From contig UQZI01000055.1 in assembly GCA_900545555.1 (NCBI GenBank), positions 1-14,282 on the forward strand: a stretch of DNA of 14,282 nucleotides, read 5' to 3'. This document shows, one piece after another, positions 5,639-14,143 of this stretch. This stretch comes from an uncultured Collinsella sp. (GTDB taxonomy: Bacteria > Actinomycetota > Coriobacteriia > Coriobacteriales > Coriobacteriaceae). Under the pieces are notes generated by a model. It did not search any database, was not told the DNA's origin, and saw nothing but the letters and a program-made list of their open reading frames with translations. The stretch's first letter is position 1, and the number at the start of each line of letters is the position of its first letter. Made by a program: the position numbers and the translations under genes.

Positions 5639-7999
5639 CTAAACGCGGCGCTTAAGCTGGGCTCCACCCTCACCGGGCATCAGGCGGCGCGCGTCGTAGA
5701 CCGAGTCAACGCTGCTGATGGAGGCCAGCAGCGGATCCAGACCACTCGCGTCCGAGATCTCGACCATAAAGCGCAGGGTTGCAATACCCTCGCGGTTGGT
5801 CGACGTGGCGGCAGAAAGGATATTGCCGCCCGCATCGCCAATGGCAATGGTGACATCCTTGAGCAGGCCCATGCGGTCCAGGCACTCGACCACGATCTCG
5901 ACCTGGAAGAGGGTGTCGGCAGCGCCGTCCCACTCCACTTCGATCATGCGCTCGGGATGCTCCATAAGACCCTTGACGTTGGGACAGTTGGCGCGATGCA
6001 CCGAAACGCCACGACCGCGCGTGATGAAGCCGACGATGTCGTCGCCCGTCACGGGGTTGCAGCAATGAGCCAGACGGACCAGTAGGCCGCTGTTGCTCTC
6101 GCCCTTGACGATAATGCCGTTACTGGCGCTCTTGCCGCGCTTTTGCGGCTTGCGGTTGGAGCCGCGAGCAGGCTGCTTCACGACCTCGGCGATAGCCTCG
6201 GCCTTGGTGAGCTGTTCCTCGGGCTTGGGGTCCAAGATTTGCTCGACCTTATTGCCCACAGCGCGCGGGGCAACCTTGCCGGCGCCGACGGCGGCAAACA
6301 GGTCCTCGAGCTGCTTGAAGTTAAACTGCTCCGCCACGGCGTTGAGCGCACGCGTCGAACGCGGCGTAGAAATGCCATAGCCACGCTTACGCAGGTCCTT
6401 AGCCAGCATATCGCGACCAGCAGCAGCGTCGTCGTCCTTGGTCGCAGCGGCAAAATAGCGGCGGATCTTTGACTTGGCGGAAGGTGTCTTAACGATCTTG
6501 AGCCAATCACGCGACGGCTTGGAACTCTTGTTAGTCAGAATCTCGACACGGTCACCCGTCTTAATCTCGTGCGTGAGCGGAGCCACCGCACCGTTGATTT
6601 TGGCGCCGACGCAATGGTTTCCCACCTCGGTGTGAACGGCGTAGGCAAAGTCGAGCGGCGTGGAGCCGGCACGAAGCGCCATGACCTCGCCCTTGGGCGT
6701 AAAGACAAAGATCTCCTGATCGAAGAGGTCGACCTTCAGCGAATGCAGGTATTCCTTGGCATCGGTGATCTCGTCGGAAGCCGCCCAATCGAGCGAATGC
6801 TTGAGCCAGTTGATCTGGTCGTCCAAACGTTGAGCGTCATTGGTCTTGGAAGCAGACGATCCGCCCGACTTCTTATATAGCCAGTGGGCGGCAATGCCGT
6901 ACTCGGCCTGCTCATGCATCTCATAGGTTCGAATCTGAATCTCGAGCGGGCGAGCCGTGGGGCCGATGACCGTCGTGTGGAGCGACTGGTAGTTATTGAC
7001 CTTGGGCATGGCGATATAGTCTTTAAAGCGGCCGGGCATGGGGTGCCACAGCGTGTGCACCGCGCCGAGCGTGGAGTAGCAATCGCGCACCGAATGCGTG
7101 ATGACGCGCAGTGCCACCAGGTCGTAAATCTCGGAGAACTCCTTGCCCTTGCGCTTCATCTTTTGATAGATAGACCAATAGTGCTTGGAACGGCCGTTGA
7201 TCTGAAAGCCCTCCAGGCCAATGCGGTTGAGCTCATCGGTGAGCGTCTTGATAGTCTCGGCCAGATAGCGCTCGCGAACCTCGCGCGACTCGGCTACCAT
7301 GCGCGAGATGCGCTGGTAGGCATCGGGCTCCAGGTAGAAGAAGGACAGGTCCTCGAGTTCCCACTTGATAGAGCTCATGCCCAGGCGGTCGGCCAAGGGC
7401 GCGTATACGTCCATGGTCTCGCGGGCCTTAAACAGGCGACGGTCCTCGCGAAGGGCCGCCAGCGTACGCATGTTATGCAGGCGGTCGGCAAGCTTGACGA
7501 TAATGACGCGGATGTCCTTGGACATGGCAAGGAACATCTTGCGCAGCGTAAGCGCCTGCTTCTCGTCCATGCTGTCGACTTCGATGTTGGTGAGCTTGGT
7601 CACGCCATCGACGAGCTCGGCCACCGTATCGCCAAACAGGCCGGAAACATCGGCAAGCGAGGTCTCGGTGTCCTCGACGGTATCGTGCAGCAGCGCGGCG
7701 CACACCACATCGCAGTCCATCTTGAGGTCGGCCAAAATGATGGCCACCTCGACGGGATGGTTGATGTACATCTCACCCGAGCGGCGCTTTTGGTTGCAGT
7801 GCTTCTCGGCAGCAAAGCAATAGGCCTGCTCCACCTTAGAGAAGTCGTCCTCATTCATATATTTGAGGCACAGGCGCTCCAGCTTGTCGTAGCTGTCCGC
7901 CATAATCTCGGGCGGCAGCTCATCGGCATGCTTATAGTGCTCCATCTCCGAGAACGGCTGGAGGGCGGAATCATGGACGGTACGGGCTGCGGCATCCAT
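5639..7999 (-). CDS. rel: Bifunctional (p)ppGpp synthetase/hydrolase, Rel/SpoT type
   Basis: The enzyme makes and degrades the alarmone (p)ppGpp in the stringent response, sensing uncharged tRNA on the ribosome. The 786 residues have the full long-RSH layout. The HD hydrolase domain has His81, HDTVEDT (105-111) and KLADRLHNMRTL (169-180). The synthetase domain follows, with GRSKHYWSIYQK (269-280), DLVALRVI (293-300), RFKD (324-327) and EIQIRT (353-358). A TGS domain lies at 429-490, a Cys/His zinc-finger region near 645-673 (AHCCNPV, HRANC) and an ACT domain at 698-775. The RxKD motif and intact HD residues mark a bifunctional enzyme rather than a synthetase-only RelA. The ATG lies 15 bp past the upstream gene's stop, with AAGGGG before it, so the two are cotranscribed. 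Confidence 0.96.
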   Translation of the reverse strand: MDAAARTVHDSALQPFSEMEHYKHADELPPEIMADSYDKLERLCLKYMNEDDFSKVEQAYCFAAEKHCNQKRRSGEMYINHPVEVAIILADLKMDCDVVCAALLHDTVEDTETSLADVSGLFGDTVAELVDGVTKLTNIEVDSMDEKQALTLRKMFLAMSKDIRVIIVKLADRLHNMRTLAALREDRRLFKARETMDVYAPLADRLGMSSIKWELEDLSFFYLEPDAYQRISRMVAESREVRERYLAETIKTLTDELNRIGLEGFQINGRSKHYWSIYQKMKRKGKEFSEIYDLVALRVITHSVRDCYSTLGAVHTLWHPMPGRFKDYIAMPKVNNYQSLHTTVIGPTARPLEIQIRTYEMHEQAEYGIAAHWLYKKSGGSSASKTNDAQRLDDQINWLKHSLDWAASDEITDAKEYLHSLKVDLFDQEIFVFTPKGEVMALRAGSTPLDFAYAVHTEVGNHCVGAKINGAVAPLTHEIKTGDRVEILTNKSSKPSRDWLKIVKTPSAKSKIRRYFAAATKDDDAAAGRDMLAKDLRKRGYGISTPRSTRALNAVAEQFNFKQLEDLFAAVGAGKVAPRAVGNKVEQILDPKPEEQLTKAEAIAEVVKQPARGSNRKPQKRGKSASNGIIVKGESNSGLLVRLAHCCNPVTGDDIVGFITRGRGVSVHRANCPNVKGLMEHPERMIEVEWDGAADTLFQVEIVVECLDRMGLLKDVTIAIGDAGGNILSAATSTNREGIATLRFMVEISDASGLDPLLASISSVDSVYDARRLMPGEGGAQLKRRV

Positions 8000-8014
8000 C
8001 GAGGTCCCCTTCCC

Positions 8015-11000
8015 CTAGGCCCGCGGTACGATCGGGCGGTTAACTTTGGCTAGCATATCAGAAGCGCACGAATCGAGCGCCCAGCTCCGGAAAGCCGAGA
8101 ACTCCATGCGCGAACGCAAGCCCTCCAAATACCGAATTGACCTGCTCAATTGCACGCGGCCGGGGTTTTCGGCCATCGCGATGCGACGGGTGTCGTCAAA
8201 CCCCGAAACGCGACAGAAACCAAGCTCTTCGAAGATTCCCAGACCGCTTGCCACCGAGCGCTCGTCAACCGGCGTGCGAGCATCGATGGCAAGGCACATC
8301 TGCGCGATGTCGATATCGCTCGCGCTAAACGAATCGTCCCCGGTCTTGCCGCGGTTGGAGCGCCACATGGTTTGCAGCGCGCGATAGAGCGTGACGAGCT
8401 CGTCGCGCTCAGGCGCATAGCAGTCGAGTAGGCGCTCGTTAATGCGGGCGTCGCGCGACGAATAGAGCAGGTGAATCACGGCGGGCTGTCCATCGCGACC
8501 GGCGCGGCCACTCATCTGGTTAAACTCAATCGCGCCAAACGGCATGTGATAGAGCACGACATGGCGAATATCGGGAAGGTTGACGCCCTCGCCAAAGGCC
8601 GAAGTCGAGACGATGCAACTGAGGCTGCCATCTCGAAACGCCTCTTCGACGCGGCGGCGATCGGAGCGCGCAAGCCCCGCGTTATAGAACGCGATATGGG
8701 TTGCGCAATCGGGCACACGCTTGCGCAACGTCTTGGCAAGCGCCACGGACTGATCACGCGAGTTGACGTAGATGACGGTCTTCTCCCCCGTCGCCACGAT
8801 GGACACCAGGCGGTTCTCGCGGCTCGCAAGATCGCGATCGTCCTCGAGCTGCAAGTTCTCGCGCACCGTCTCGTCGACCACCGTACGGGTAATCGGTAGC
8901 ACGCGGGCGAGCTCGGCCACAACCGGAGCCGTTGCGGTGGCAGTCGTGGCCAGAACGACCGGGTCTCCCAAGGCCTTGAGGATATCGGGCATGTCGAGAT
9001 AGGCGCTGCGGTCGCCGCCCTTGGCAAGACCGGCATGATGCGCCTCATCGATAACGACAAAACCGATGCGCCCCGAACGCGCAAAGCGGTCGCGGTGAAT
9101 GGACAGGAACTCGGGCGTCGTGAGCACGATGCCGGTGCGGCCCGAAGCCAAGCCGGCAAACACGTCATCGCGCGCCGCCTCCACGGTCTCACCGGTCAGC
9201 ACGCCAACGCCAATGCCGAGCGCGGCCATCGTCGACGAGAGGTGATAGGCCTGGTCGGCAACGAGCGCGCGCAACGGATAGACAAAGATGCTCGCACGCC
9301 CGCGAAGGACCGCCTCGCGCGCGGCGTGCACATGGAAGATAAGAGACTTTCCGCGCCCCGTTCCCATAACGGCCAGAACACTTTGGTGATCGGCCAGGGC
9401 ATCGAGCGCTTCGACCTGCGCGCGGTGCGGCTGGTTCGAGCCGATAAAGCTATGGATAAGCGAGCGCGTGAGCTCGGTATAAGAAAGTTGGGCGAGCGTT
9501 TGGCGCTTTCGGGACTCCAGACGAAGACCGGCGTCAGCAGGCTCCACGCCGCGGCGAAGCTCGCATGCCGGGTCGTCAACGCTGGGCGCCGTGTTATCGC
9601 GGACCAAGACATCCTTGATCATGAGCTTGGGCTTTACGCGACCTTGCCAATGCTCGGCCACGGCCTCGAACACCAAGTCGACGGCGCTATCACAATTGAT
9701 GAGCTTATCGATCTGCGGCACGCGGAACATAATGGCCGGCACACTCGCGGCGCCATCGGTCGCCACGAAGCGCATGTGCTCGCCGGTTTTGCCCACCACG
9801 GCGCGATCGCACATTGTCACGCCCTCGGCCGCCAACAGCGGCACCTTGTTGCCCTGGCCAAACGGCTCAAGACGGGAGATCTGCTCGATGGTCTCAATAT
9901 TCAGCTCGAAAAGGTCGACGGTGGCGGCGACCTCGTCGGTGTCTTCAAAGTCCTCGGCGGGAAGCTCCGATAGCACGGCGGAAAGGCGGCGGCGGAACTC
10001 ATCGAGCTTGGATGCCTCGATGGTCACACCCACCGCACCGGCATGTCCGCCGCGACGAATCAGCAGGTCGGAACAGCGCTCGACGGCGTCAAACAGGTTA
10101 ACTTTGCCCACCGAGCGGCCCGATCCGCGTGCAACGCCGTCCTCGATCGAGAACAGCAGCGCCGGCACGTGATAGCGGTTGGTCAGACGGCTTGCCACGA
10201 TGCCCTTGACGCCCTCGTGCCAGCCCTCGCCACCCACGACGATTGCGCGTCCGCCGTCATAGGTCTTCTCGACCTTTGCCATGGCATCGCGCGTGAGCTC
10301 CGCCTCGATCTCACGGCGCTGGCGGTTGATTTCCTCGAGCTCAGCCGCCAGCGCGCTTGCTTCGATGGGATCGCGGGCAAGCAGCAGGTCGAGCGCCAGC
10401 TTGGGATCGGCCATGCGACCGGCAGCGTTTAAGCGGGGAATGAGCGAGAACGATAGGCCATCCGCCGTAATGCTCGAAAGGTCCGCCTTGGCGAGCGCGG
10501 CAAGCGCGATATAGCCGGGACGAGCGGTTACGCGCATCTGCTGGATGCCCTCGGCAACCAGCGCGCGGTTCTCGGGCGTGAGCGGCATCATGTCGGACAC
10601 GGTGCCCAGCGCCGCGACCTCGATTAGCGAACGCCAATACGACGGCTTGCCCAAGCGCTCACCCAGGACTTGCACCAGCTTGAGCGCCACACCAGCACCG
10701 GCAAGTTCACGCGAGGGTCCCTCATCCTCGAGCTTGGGGTCGGTCAGGGGCACGCTCTGCGGCACCTGGTCGGAGGGCTCGTGATGGTCCGTAACCACCA
10801 GATCGATTCCCAGGCTCTCCAGATAGGAAACCTCTTCCTTGGCGGCAATGCCGTTATCGACGGTCACGATCAACTGGGGGCGAGCGAGCTCGTTAATTCG
10901 GTCGAGCGCCGCGCGCGAGAGACCGTAGCCCTCGTCAAAGCGATGCGGAATAAACGGCGTGACATCGGCGCCAAACGTGCGCAGTGCCTCGGTTAACAGG

Positions 11001-11302
11001 CAGGTCGACGTAATACCGTCAACGTCAAAATCGCCAAAGACCGCGATGTGCTCGTGGTTGCGAATAGCACGCTCGACGCGGTCGGCAACGACCGACATGC
11101 CCGGGATAATGAGTGGGTCAGCCCAGTCGCGATCGAGCGAAGGCGTCAAAAACAGCTGGCCTTCTTCGATGGATGTAATGCCGTGCGCAACCATAATGCG
11201 CGCCACCAGCCCGGGTATTCCCAGGCCAGCCGAAAGCTCCTTTTCGAGTTCGGGATTTTGCCGAGCGACCGCCCAGCGATGCGTCGTCTTAAGCGATGAC
11301 AT
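8015..11302 (-). CDS. recJ: RecJ-type ssDNA exonuclease fused to an SF2 (RecQ-like) helicase
   Basis: The 1095 residues form two enzymes in one chain. Residues 1-570 are RecJ, a 5'-3' single-strand exonuclease of recombination and mismatch repair: GDFDVDG (90-96), VTVDNG (146-151), TDHH (171-174), PRLNAAGRM (289-297), RGSGRS (392-397), DHHA1 motif GGHAGAVG (418-425) and an OB-like domain to about 565. Residues 605-945 are a helicase: Walker A GTGRGKS (647-653), DEAH (752-755), TTATAT (786-791), STSAFGEGVNLP (899-910) and QMSGRAGRDG (929-938), close to RecQ motif VI. The last 150 residues lack RecQ zinc cysteines. RecJ alone is usually 550-770 residues, so the fusion accounts for the length. 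ATG 11302 is chosen because the downstream protein starts like RecJ and a G-rich stretch precedes it; GTG 11347 would add 15 residues. It heads the operon. Confidence 0.92.
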   Translation of the reverse strand: MSSLKTTHRWAVARQNPELEKELSAGLGIPGLVARIMVAHGITSIEEGQLFLTPSLDRDWADPLIIPGMSVVADRVERAIRNHEHIAVFGDFDVDGITSTCLLTEALRTFGADVTPFIPHRFDEGYGLSRAALDRINELARPQLIVTVDNGIAAKEEVSYLESLGIDLVVTDHHEPSDQVPQSVPLTDPKLEDEGPSRELAGAGVALKLVQVLGERLGKPSYWRSLIEVAALGTVSDMMPLTPENRALVAEGIQQMRVTARPGYIALAALAKADLSSITADGLSFSLIPRLNAAGRMADPKLALDLLLARDPIEASALAAELEEINRQRREIEAELTRDAMAKVEKTYDGGRAIVVGGEGWHEGVKGIVASRLTNRYHVPALLFSIEDGVARGSGRSVGKVNLFDAVERCSDLLIRRGGHAGAVGVTIEASKLDEFRRRLSAVLSELPAEDFEDTDEVAATVDLFELNIETIEQISRLEPFGQGNKVPLLAAEGVTMCDRAVVGKTGEHMRFVATDGAASVPAIMFRVPQIDKLINCDSAVDLVFEAVAEHWQGRVKPKLMIKDVLVRDNTAPSVDDPACELRRGVEPADAGLRLESRKRQTLAQLSYTELTRSLIHSFIGSNQPHRAQVEALDALADHQSVLAVMGTGRGKSLIFHVHAAREAVLRGRASIFVYPLRALVADQAYHLSSTMAALGIGVGVLTGETVEAARDDVFAGLASGRTGIVLTTPEFLSIHRDRFARSGRIGFVVIDEAHHAGLAKGGDRSAYLDMPDILKALGDPVVLATTATATAPVVAELARVLPITRTVVDETVRENLQLEDDRDLASRENRLVSIVATGEKTVIYVNSRDQSVALAKTLRKRVPDCATHIAFYNAGLARSDRRRVEEAFRDGSLSCIVSTSAFGEGVNLPDIRHVVLYHMPFGAIEFNQMSGRAGRDGQPAVIHLLYSSRDARINERLLDCYAPERDELVTLYRALQTMWRSNRGKTGDDSFSASDIDIAQMCLAIDARTPVDERSVASGLGIFEELGFCRVSGFDDTRRIAMAENPGRVQLSRSIRYLEGLRSRMEFSAFRSWALDSCASDMLAKVNRPIVPRA

Positions 11303-11354
11303 AGGCGCCCACCCCCGATAGGGGCAGGTCGCCGCGATACCTCTCACGGTTCAT
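11289..11354 (-). CDS. Possible 21-codon upstream ORF overlapping the recJ start
   Basis: An ATG at 11354 opens a 21-codon frame (MNRERYRGDLPLSGVGAYVI, then Ala and TAA). It ends 14 bp inside the fused recJ gene in another frame. GAGGA lies 9 nt upstream, and the TATAAT promoter box is about 57 bp upstream, so the peptide would be the first thing translated on the transcript. Overlap of its stop with the recJ start would allow translational coupling. It has no recognisable function, and an ORF this short can occur by chance. Confidence 0.25.
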   Translation of the reverse strand: MNRERYRGDLPLSGVGAYVIA

Positions 11355-11410
11355 AGCGATGAGTCCTCTGTGTATGCCCGCTTCGGCAGGCAGATCTGTT
11401 GAACGGATTT

Positions 11411-11437
11411 ATTATACCGTGCGGCACGGACGCACAA
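11411..11437 (-). promoter_or_regulatory. Promoter of the recJ-rel operon
   Basis: On the minus strand a perfect TATAAT (11411-11416) lies 15 bp from TTGTGC (11432-11437), a short but usable spacing. A GTGC/GCAC palindrome sits in the spacer (11419-11427). The transcript would carry a leader of about 100 nt with a 6-bp hairpin (11376-11391, TTCG loop on the plus strand). Confidence 0.5.
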
Positions 11438-11577
11438 CGTCCAGCACGCCGCGGTTTCGATAAACGAGGGCGGTAATACCCTCGAAATATTCGAGCGTTT
11501 CTGACGCACGGACGCATGCGAGCGTCTAGCATATCCATTCAAAACGGATTCACGAGCAAAGGGAGTCGCAAGCGCAT
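11424..11577 (+). promoter_or_regulatory. Upstream control region of the transporter gene with repeats
   Basis: This region lies between two divergent genes. GCACGGACGCA occurs twice (11424-11434 and 11506-11516). CTCGAA/TTCGAG forms a perfect palindrome (11481-11495), and GAGGG/CCCTC flanks GGTAATA next to it (about 11466-11483). TAGCAT (11527-11532) is a possible -10 but has no good -35 partner, so the transporter promoter is not firmly placed. The repeats may be regulator binding sites. Confidence 0.35.
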
Positions 11578-12576
11578 ATGAAGCAATGGGTTGGACTGGG
11601 AAAGTTCCTCGCAGGGCATATGCAGATCATCGTTCCGATTTGCGTGGCGCTCGGCGTGCTCCTTCCCCAGCAGATCGGCGTGCTCAAGCCCATTGTTCCC
11701 GCCCTCTTCGCCTTTATGACGTTCCAAGGCGCGCTCAGTAACACCTTCCACCAGGTCGCTGAGGTGTTCCGCCGTCCCCTGCACCTGATTTTGGCGCTGC
11801 TCGTCTCGGCGGTGCTCATCCCCATCGCGGCGTATGCCATGAGCTCACTGTTCTTTGGTTCCAACCCAAACCTTGTCTGCGGCATCGCGCTCGAGTACAG
11901 CGTACCCGTGGCAGTCACCGCCTTTATGTGGATTAGCATGTTCGGCGGCAACGGCCCGCTCGCGCTCACCATCATCCTGACGTCCTCGGTCATCTCGCCC
12001 GTGACGATTCCGCTCACGCTGAAGCTCTTGCTGGGTGCCACCGTCTCGATCGATGTGCCGAGCATGATGCAGGACATGGCCTTTATGATCGCCATCCCCG
12101 CCGTGCTCGGCATCGTGATCAACGAGCTCACGCGCGGATGGGGACACGAGAAGCTCTCCCCCGCGCTCTCGCCCGCCTGCAAGTTCATGATGATGGGCGT
12201 CATCGCGTCCAACTCCACCGCCATGAGCGAGTACGTGCTGCACATGAACGCGGTGCGCCTAGAAGTCGCCCTCTTTATTTTGGTCTTCGCCATCAGCGGC
12301 TTTGTCGTCGGTTTTCTGGTCGCCCGTGCGCTCCATCTGCCATATAGCGAGACGACTACCATGTGCTTTACCTGCGGCATGCGTAACATCTCTTCGGGCG
12401 CCGTCATCGCCACGCAGTACTTCCCGGGCGAAGTCGTGTTTCCCGTCATGTGCGGCACGCTGTTTCAGCAGATACTCGCCTCGCTTATCGGACATCTCTT
12501 TGAGCGTCTGACCGGCGAGGAGCGCGCCGCCCAGCGCAAGCGGGTCGAGGCCGGCCGCAGCGTAATGGCGAAATAG
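11578..12576 (+). CDS. Bile acid:sodium symporter (BASS/SBF) family transporter
   Basis: This 332-residue integral membrane protein has about nine or ten hydrophobic helices, for example near residues 15-30, 38-54, 68-88, 99-121, 127-151, 166-183, 228-250 and 285-305. The segment TCGMRNISSGAVIATQYFP (265-283) matches the conserved GMRN region of the BASS fold, where the unwound crossing helix forms the substrate and sodium site. Family members import bile acids, pantothenate, pyruvate or other organic anions with sodium; the substrate here is unknown. In a gut anaerobe a bile-acid role is tempting but unsupported, since no bile-modifying gene is next to it. The start is ATG 11578, with GGGAG 12 nt upstream, a rather long spacing. 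It is transcribed divergently from recJ and convergently with the DUF4931-like gene. Confidence 0.87.
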   Translation: MKQWVGLGKFLAGHMQIIVPICVALGVLLPQQIGVLKPIVPALFAFMTFQGALSNTFHQVAEVFRRPLHLILALLVSAVLIPIAAYAMSSLFFGSNPNLVCGIALEYSVPVAVTAFMWISMFGGNGPLALTIILTSSVISPVTIPLTLKLLLGATVSIDVPSMMQDMAFMIAIPAVLGIVINELTRGWGHEKLSPALSPACKFMMMGVIASNSTAMSEYVLHMNAVRLEVALFILVFAISGFVVGFLVARALHLPYSETTTMCFTCGMRNISSGAVIATQYFPGEVVFPVMCGTLFQQILASLIGHLFERLTGEERAAQRKRVEAGRSVMAK

Positions 12577-12578
12577 CC

Positions 12579-12608
12579 AGCCACAGGCGCGAGGCCGAGC
12601 CTTTGGCT
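12579..12608. terminator. Hairpin between convergent genes
   Basis: AGCCACAGGC (12579-12588) pairs with GCCTTTGGCT (12599-12608), 9 of 10 positions, with a 10-nt loop. It begins 2 bp after the transporter stop and overlaps the stop codon of the opposing gene. No T-run follows on either strand, so termination strength is uncertain; position suggests a shared bidirectional end. Confidence 0.4.
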
Positions 12609-13404
12609 ATGCAAGCGCCTCCAGGCGTGCGCGCAGACGCTCAGCATCGACATCGAGCGTCGTCTCGGCATTGACCTGGGCCAAACGATAGCCCACAAAG
12701 TAGGGCGAAACCACCCAACGCGGCAGCGCCTTGGCAATGGTCCGACCGTCCAGGTGATAGAAGAACAGGTTGTACGACTCTGCGCGACCGCCGTGGTGCC
12801 CGTTTAGGATATAGCGCAGAGCTACCTGGATCGCATCGGCAAAGAGATCCGCCTCGGCTTGGTCTCGCGCGTCATCGCTGGCGGCGATTCCCTGCGGGGC
12901 TGAAACGTTGATCTCAAAGAACCCCATGATCGGTTCGGTTGAGATATTGACCAAGATTCTCCCCTGTTGCCAGACATTGATTCCTTCGAAATTGGCGGAA
13001 GTCAGCGAAGCATAGCCGTCTTCCTGCTCCAAACCTACAATCTGCATGTGCGGATGGACCAGACTGCCGCCCGAAAGTGGGCCCTTGTTCTTGTACATGA
13101 GAACGCTGCGATACTGTCGGGAGTCAATCATCCGCTGCCAGCAATCCAGAGCAAACCGCATAACATGATGCAGCTCGTCCGGTGCATAGGTCACCAGGTC
13201 GGCGTCGTGGTCGGACGACTCAATCAATACGGTCTGGCGAGTGGCGCGCAAGGTCTTAAACTTATTCTCGAGCCAGATGCAGTCACCGTCGCGCCGGATG
13301 ATATTGGCGAGTTCCTCGGTATCGCAAAAGGGGCACGCGGTGCCGGGACGACGGTTGTCGTCGGGCTTACCGTTCGCCTGCTGAACGTCAAATACCAGCG
13401 CCAC
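12607..13404 (-). CDS. GalT/HIT-superfamily protein, DUF4931-like
   Basis: These 265 residues resemble galactose-1-phosphate uridylyltransferase in key places. CPFC (24-27) is a zinc-binding pair near the N terminus, and ESSDHD (62-67) matches the ESPDH-like strand. SLVHPHMQIVGL (114-125) contains the HPHxQ motif, whose second His (His119) is the nucleotidyl-accepting residue in GalT. The protein is shorter than true GalT (about 350), and no Leloir pathway genes adjoin it, so a DUF4931-type nucleotide transferase or hydrolase of unknown substrate is preferred over GalT. No signal peptide is present. GTG 13404 is the start, with GGAGG 8 nt upstream lying inside the end of cutC. The gap to cutC is 3 bp, so the two are translated from one message. 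Confidence 0.75.
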   Translation of the reverse strand: MALVFDVQQANGKPDDNRRPGTACPFCDTEELANIIRRDGDCIWLENKFKTLRATRQTVLIESSDHDADLVTYAPDELHHVMRFALDCWQRMIDSRQYRSVLMYKNKGPLSGGSLVHPHMQIVGLEQEDGYASLTSANFEGINVWQQGRILVNISTEPIMGFFEINVSAPQGIAASDDARDQAEADLFADAIQVALRYILNGHHGGRAESYNLFFYHLDGRTIAKALPRWVVSPYFVGYRLAQVNAETTLDVDAERLRARLEALA

Positions 13405-13407
13405 GGG

Positions 13408-14085
13408 TTATACCTCCAGCGGCACGATCTTGGTGCCATGGAGTTCGGAGACGCCCAGTGCCGCCGCCACGGTATCGCGATTGGCCGTGGAAATGCCGCC
13501 ACCGGGAAGAATGGTCAGGCGGTCGCCCGCATACTCGACAAGACGCGACAGGTGCTCCAGGTTGTCCTCGATCGGCGTTCCGGCAGCACCACCATGCGTC
13601 AGGATGCGCGTGATGCCGCAGTCGGCGAGTGTGTCAATGGCATCGAGCTGAGCCTCGAGCGAGAGCTGGTCAAAGGCCATGTGGAAGGTGATATCGATGG
13701 CCCCGCGCTTGCACTCCTCGGTCGCGCAGCCCGTAGCCATAACGAGGGCGCCGAGGGTGAGTTCGTCGAGCGCCCAGCCGCCGGCACAGGGCTTGCAGCA
13801 GCCAAAGACCAGGCCATCGACGCCGGCGCTCACGGCAAGGCCCAGGTCCATCTCCATCATGCGCAGCTCGTCCTGGTTGTAATGAAAGTCGCCACCACGC
13901 GGACGAATCATGCACATCACTCGCGCGTCATGCTCGTGAGCATAGCTGACCGTAGTGCTGATAACGCCGGCCGAGGGCGTGGTACCACCAACGGCAAGGT
14001 TGTCGCACAGCTCGATGCGCTTTGCACCGGCATCGATAGCTGCCGGCACCCGCTCAAAGTTCTCGGCACAAAACTCATACAGCAT
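13408..14085 (-). CDS. cutC: CutC family protein
   Basis: The 225 residues carry the signature blocks of the CutC TIM barrel: RIELCDNLAVGGTTPSAG (23-40), MIRPRGGDFHY (59-69), FHMAFDQ (134-140), RILTHGGAAGTPIEDN (160-175), ILPGGGIS (192-199) and ELHGT (214-218). CutC was named for copper tolerance in E. coli, but its biochemical role is unsettled. FHMAFD replaces the more common FHRAFD. The length is slightly shorter than E. coli CutC. The start is ATG 14085, with GGGGGT 7 nt upstream; the frame is open for 52 more codons upstream, but that stretch crosses a palindromic repeat and looks non-coding. It forms a two-gene operon with the GalT/HIT-like gene. A possible GACAAT -10 box lies about 40 bp upstream. 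Confidence 0.92.
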   Translation of the reverse strand: MLYEFCAENFERVPAAIDAGAKRIELCDNLAVGGTTPSAGVISTTVSYAHEHDARVMCMIRPRGGDFHYNQDELRMMEMDLGLAVSAGVDGLVFGCCKPCAGGWALDELTLGALVMATGCATEECKRGAIDITFHMAFDQLSLEAQLDAIDTLADCGITRILTHGGAAGTPIEDNLEHLSRLVEYAGDRLTILPGGGISTANRDTVAAALGVSELHGTKIVPLEV

Positions 14086-14143
14086 AGATGGACCCCCAAA
14101 GACAGCAGATGTTTTCCGACGGGCATTGTCACACATCCCCATG

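Noticed and set aside
6884..8053. 389-codon plus-strand ORF opposite rel
   Set aside because: It lies antisense to a clearly conserved Rel protein; long antisense frames are expected in GC-rich genes with strong codon bias, and the translation resembles no family.
9035..9973. 312-codon plus-strand ORF opposite recJ
   Set aside because: Antisense shadow of the helicase and RecJ domains, with no family resemblance.
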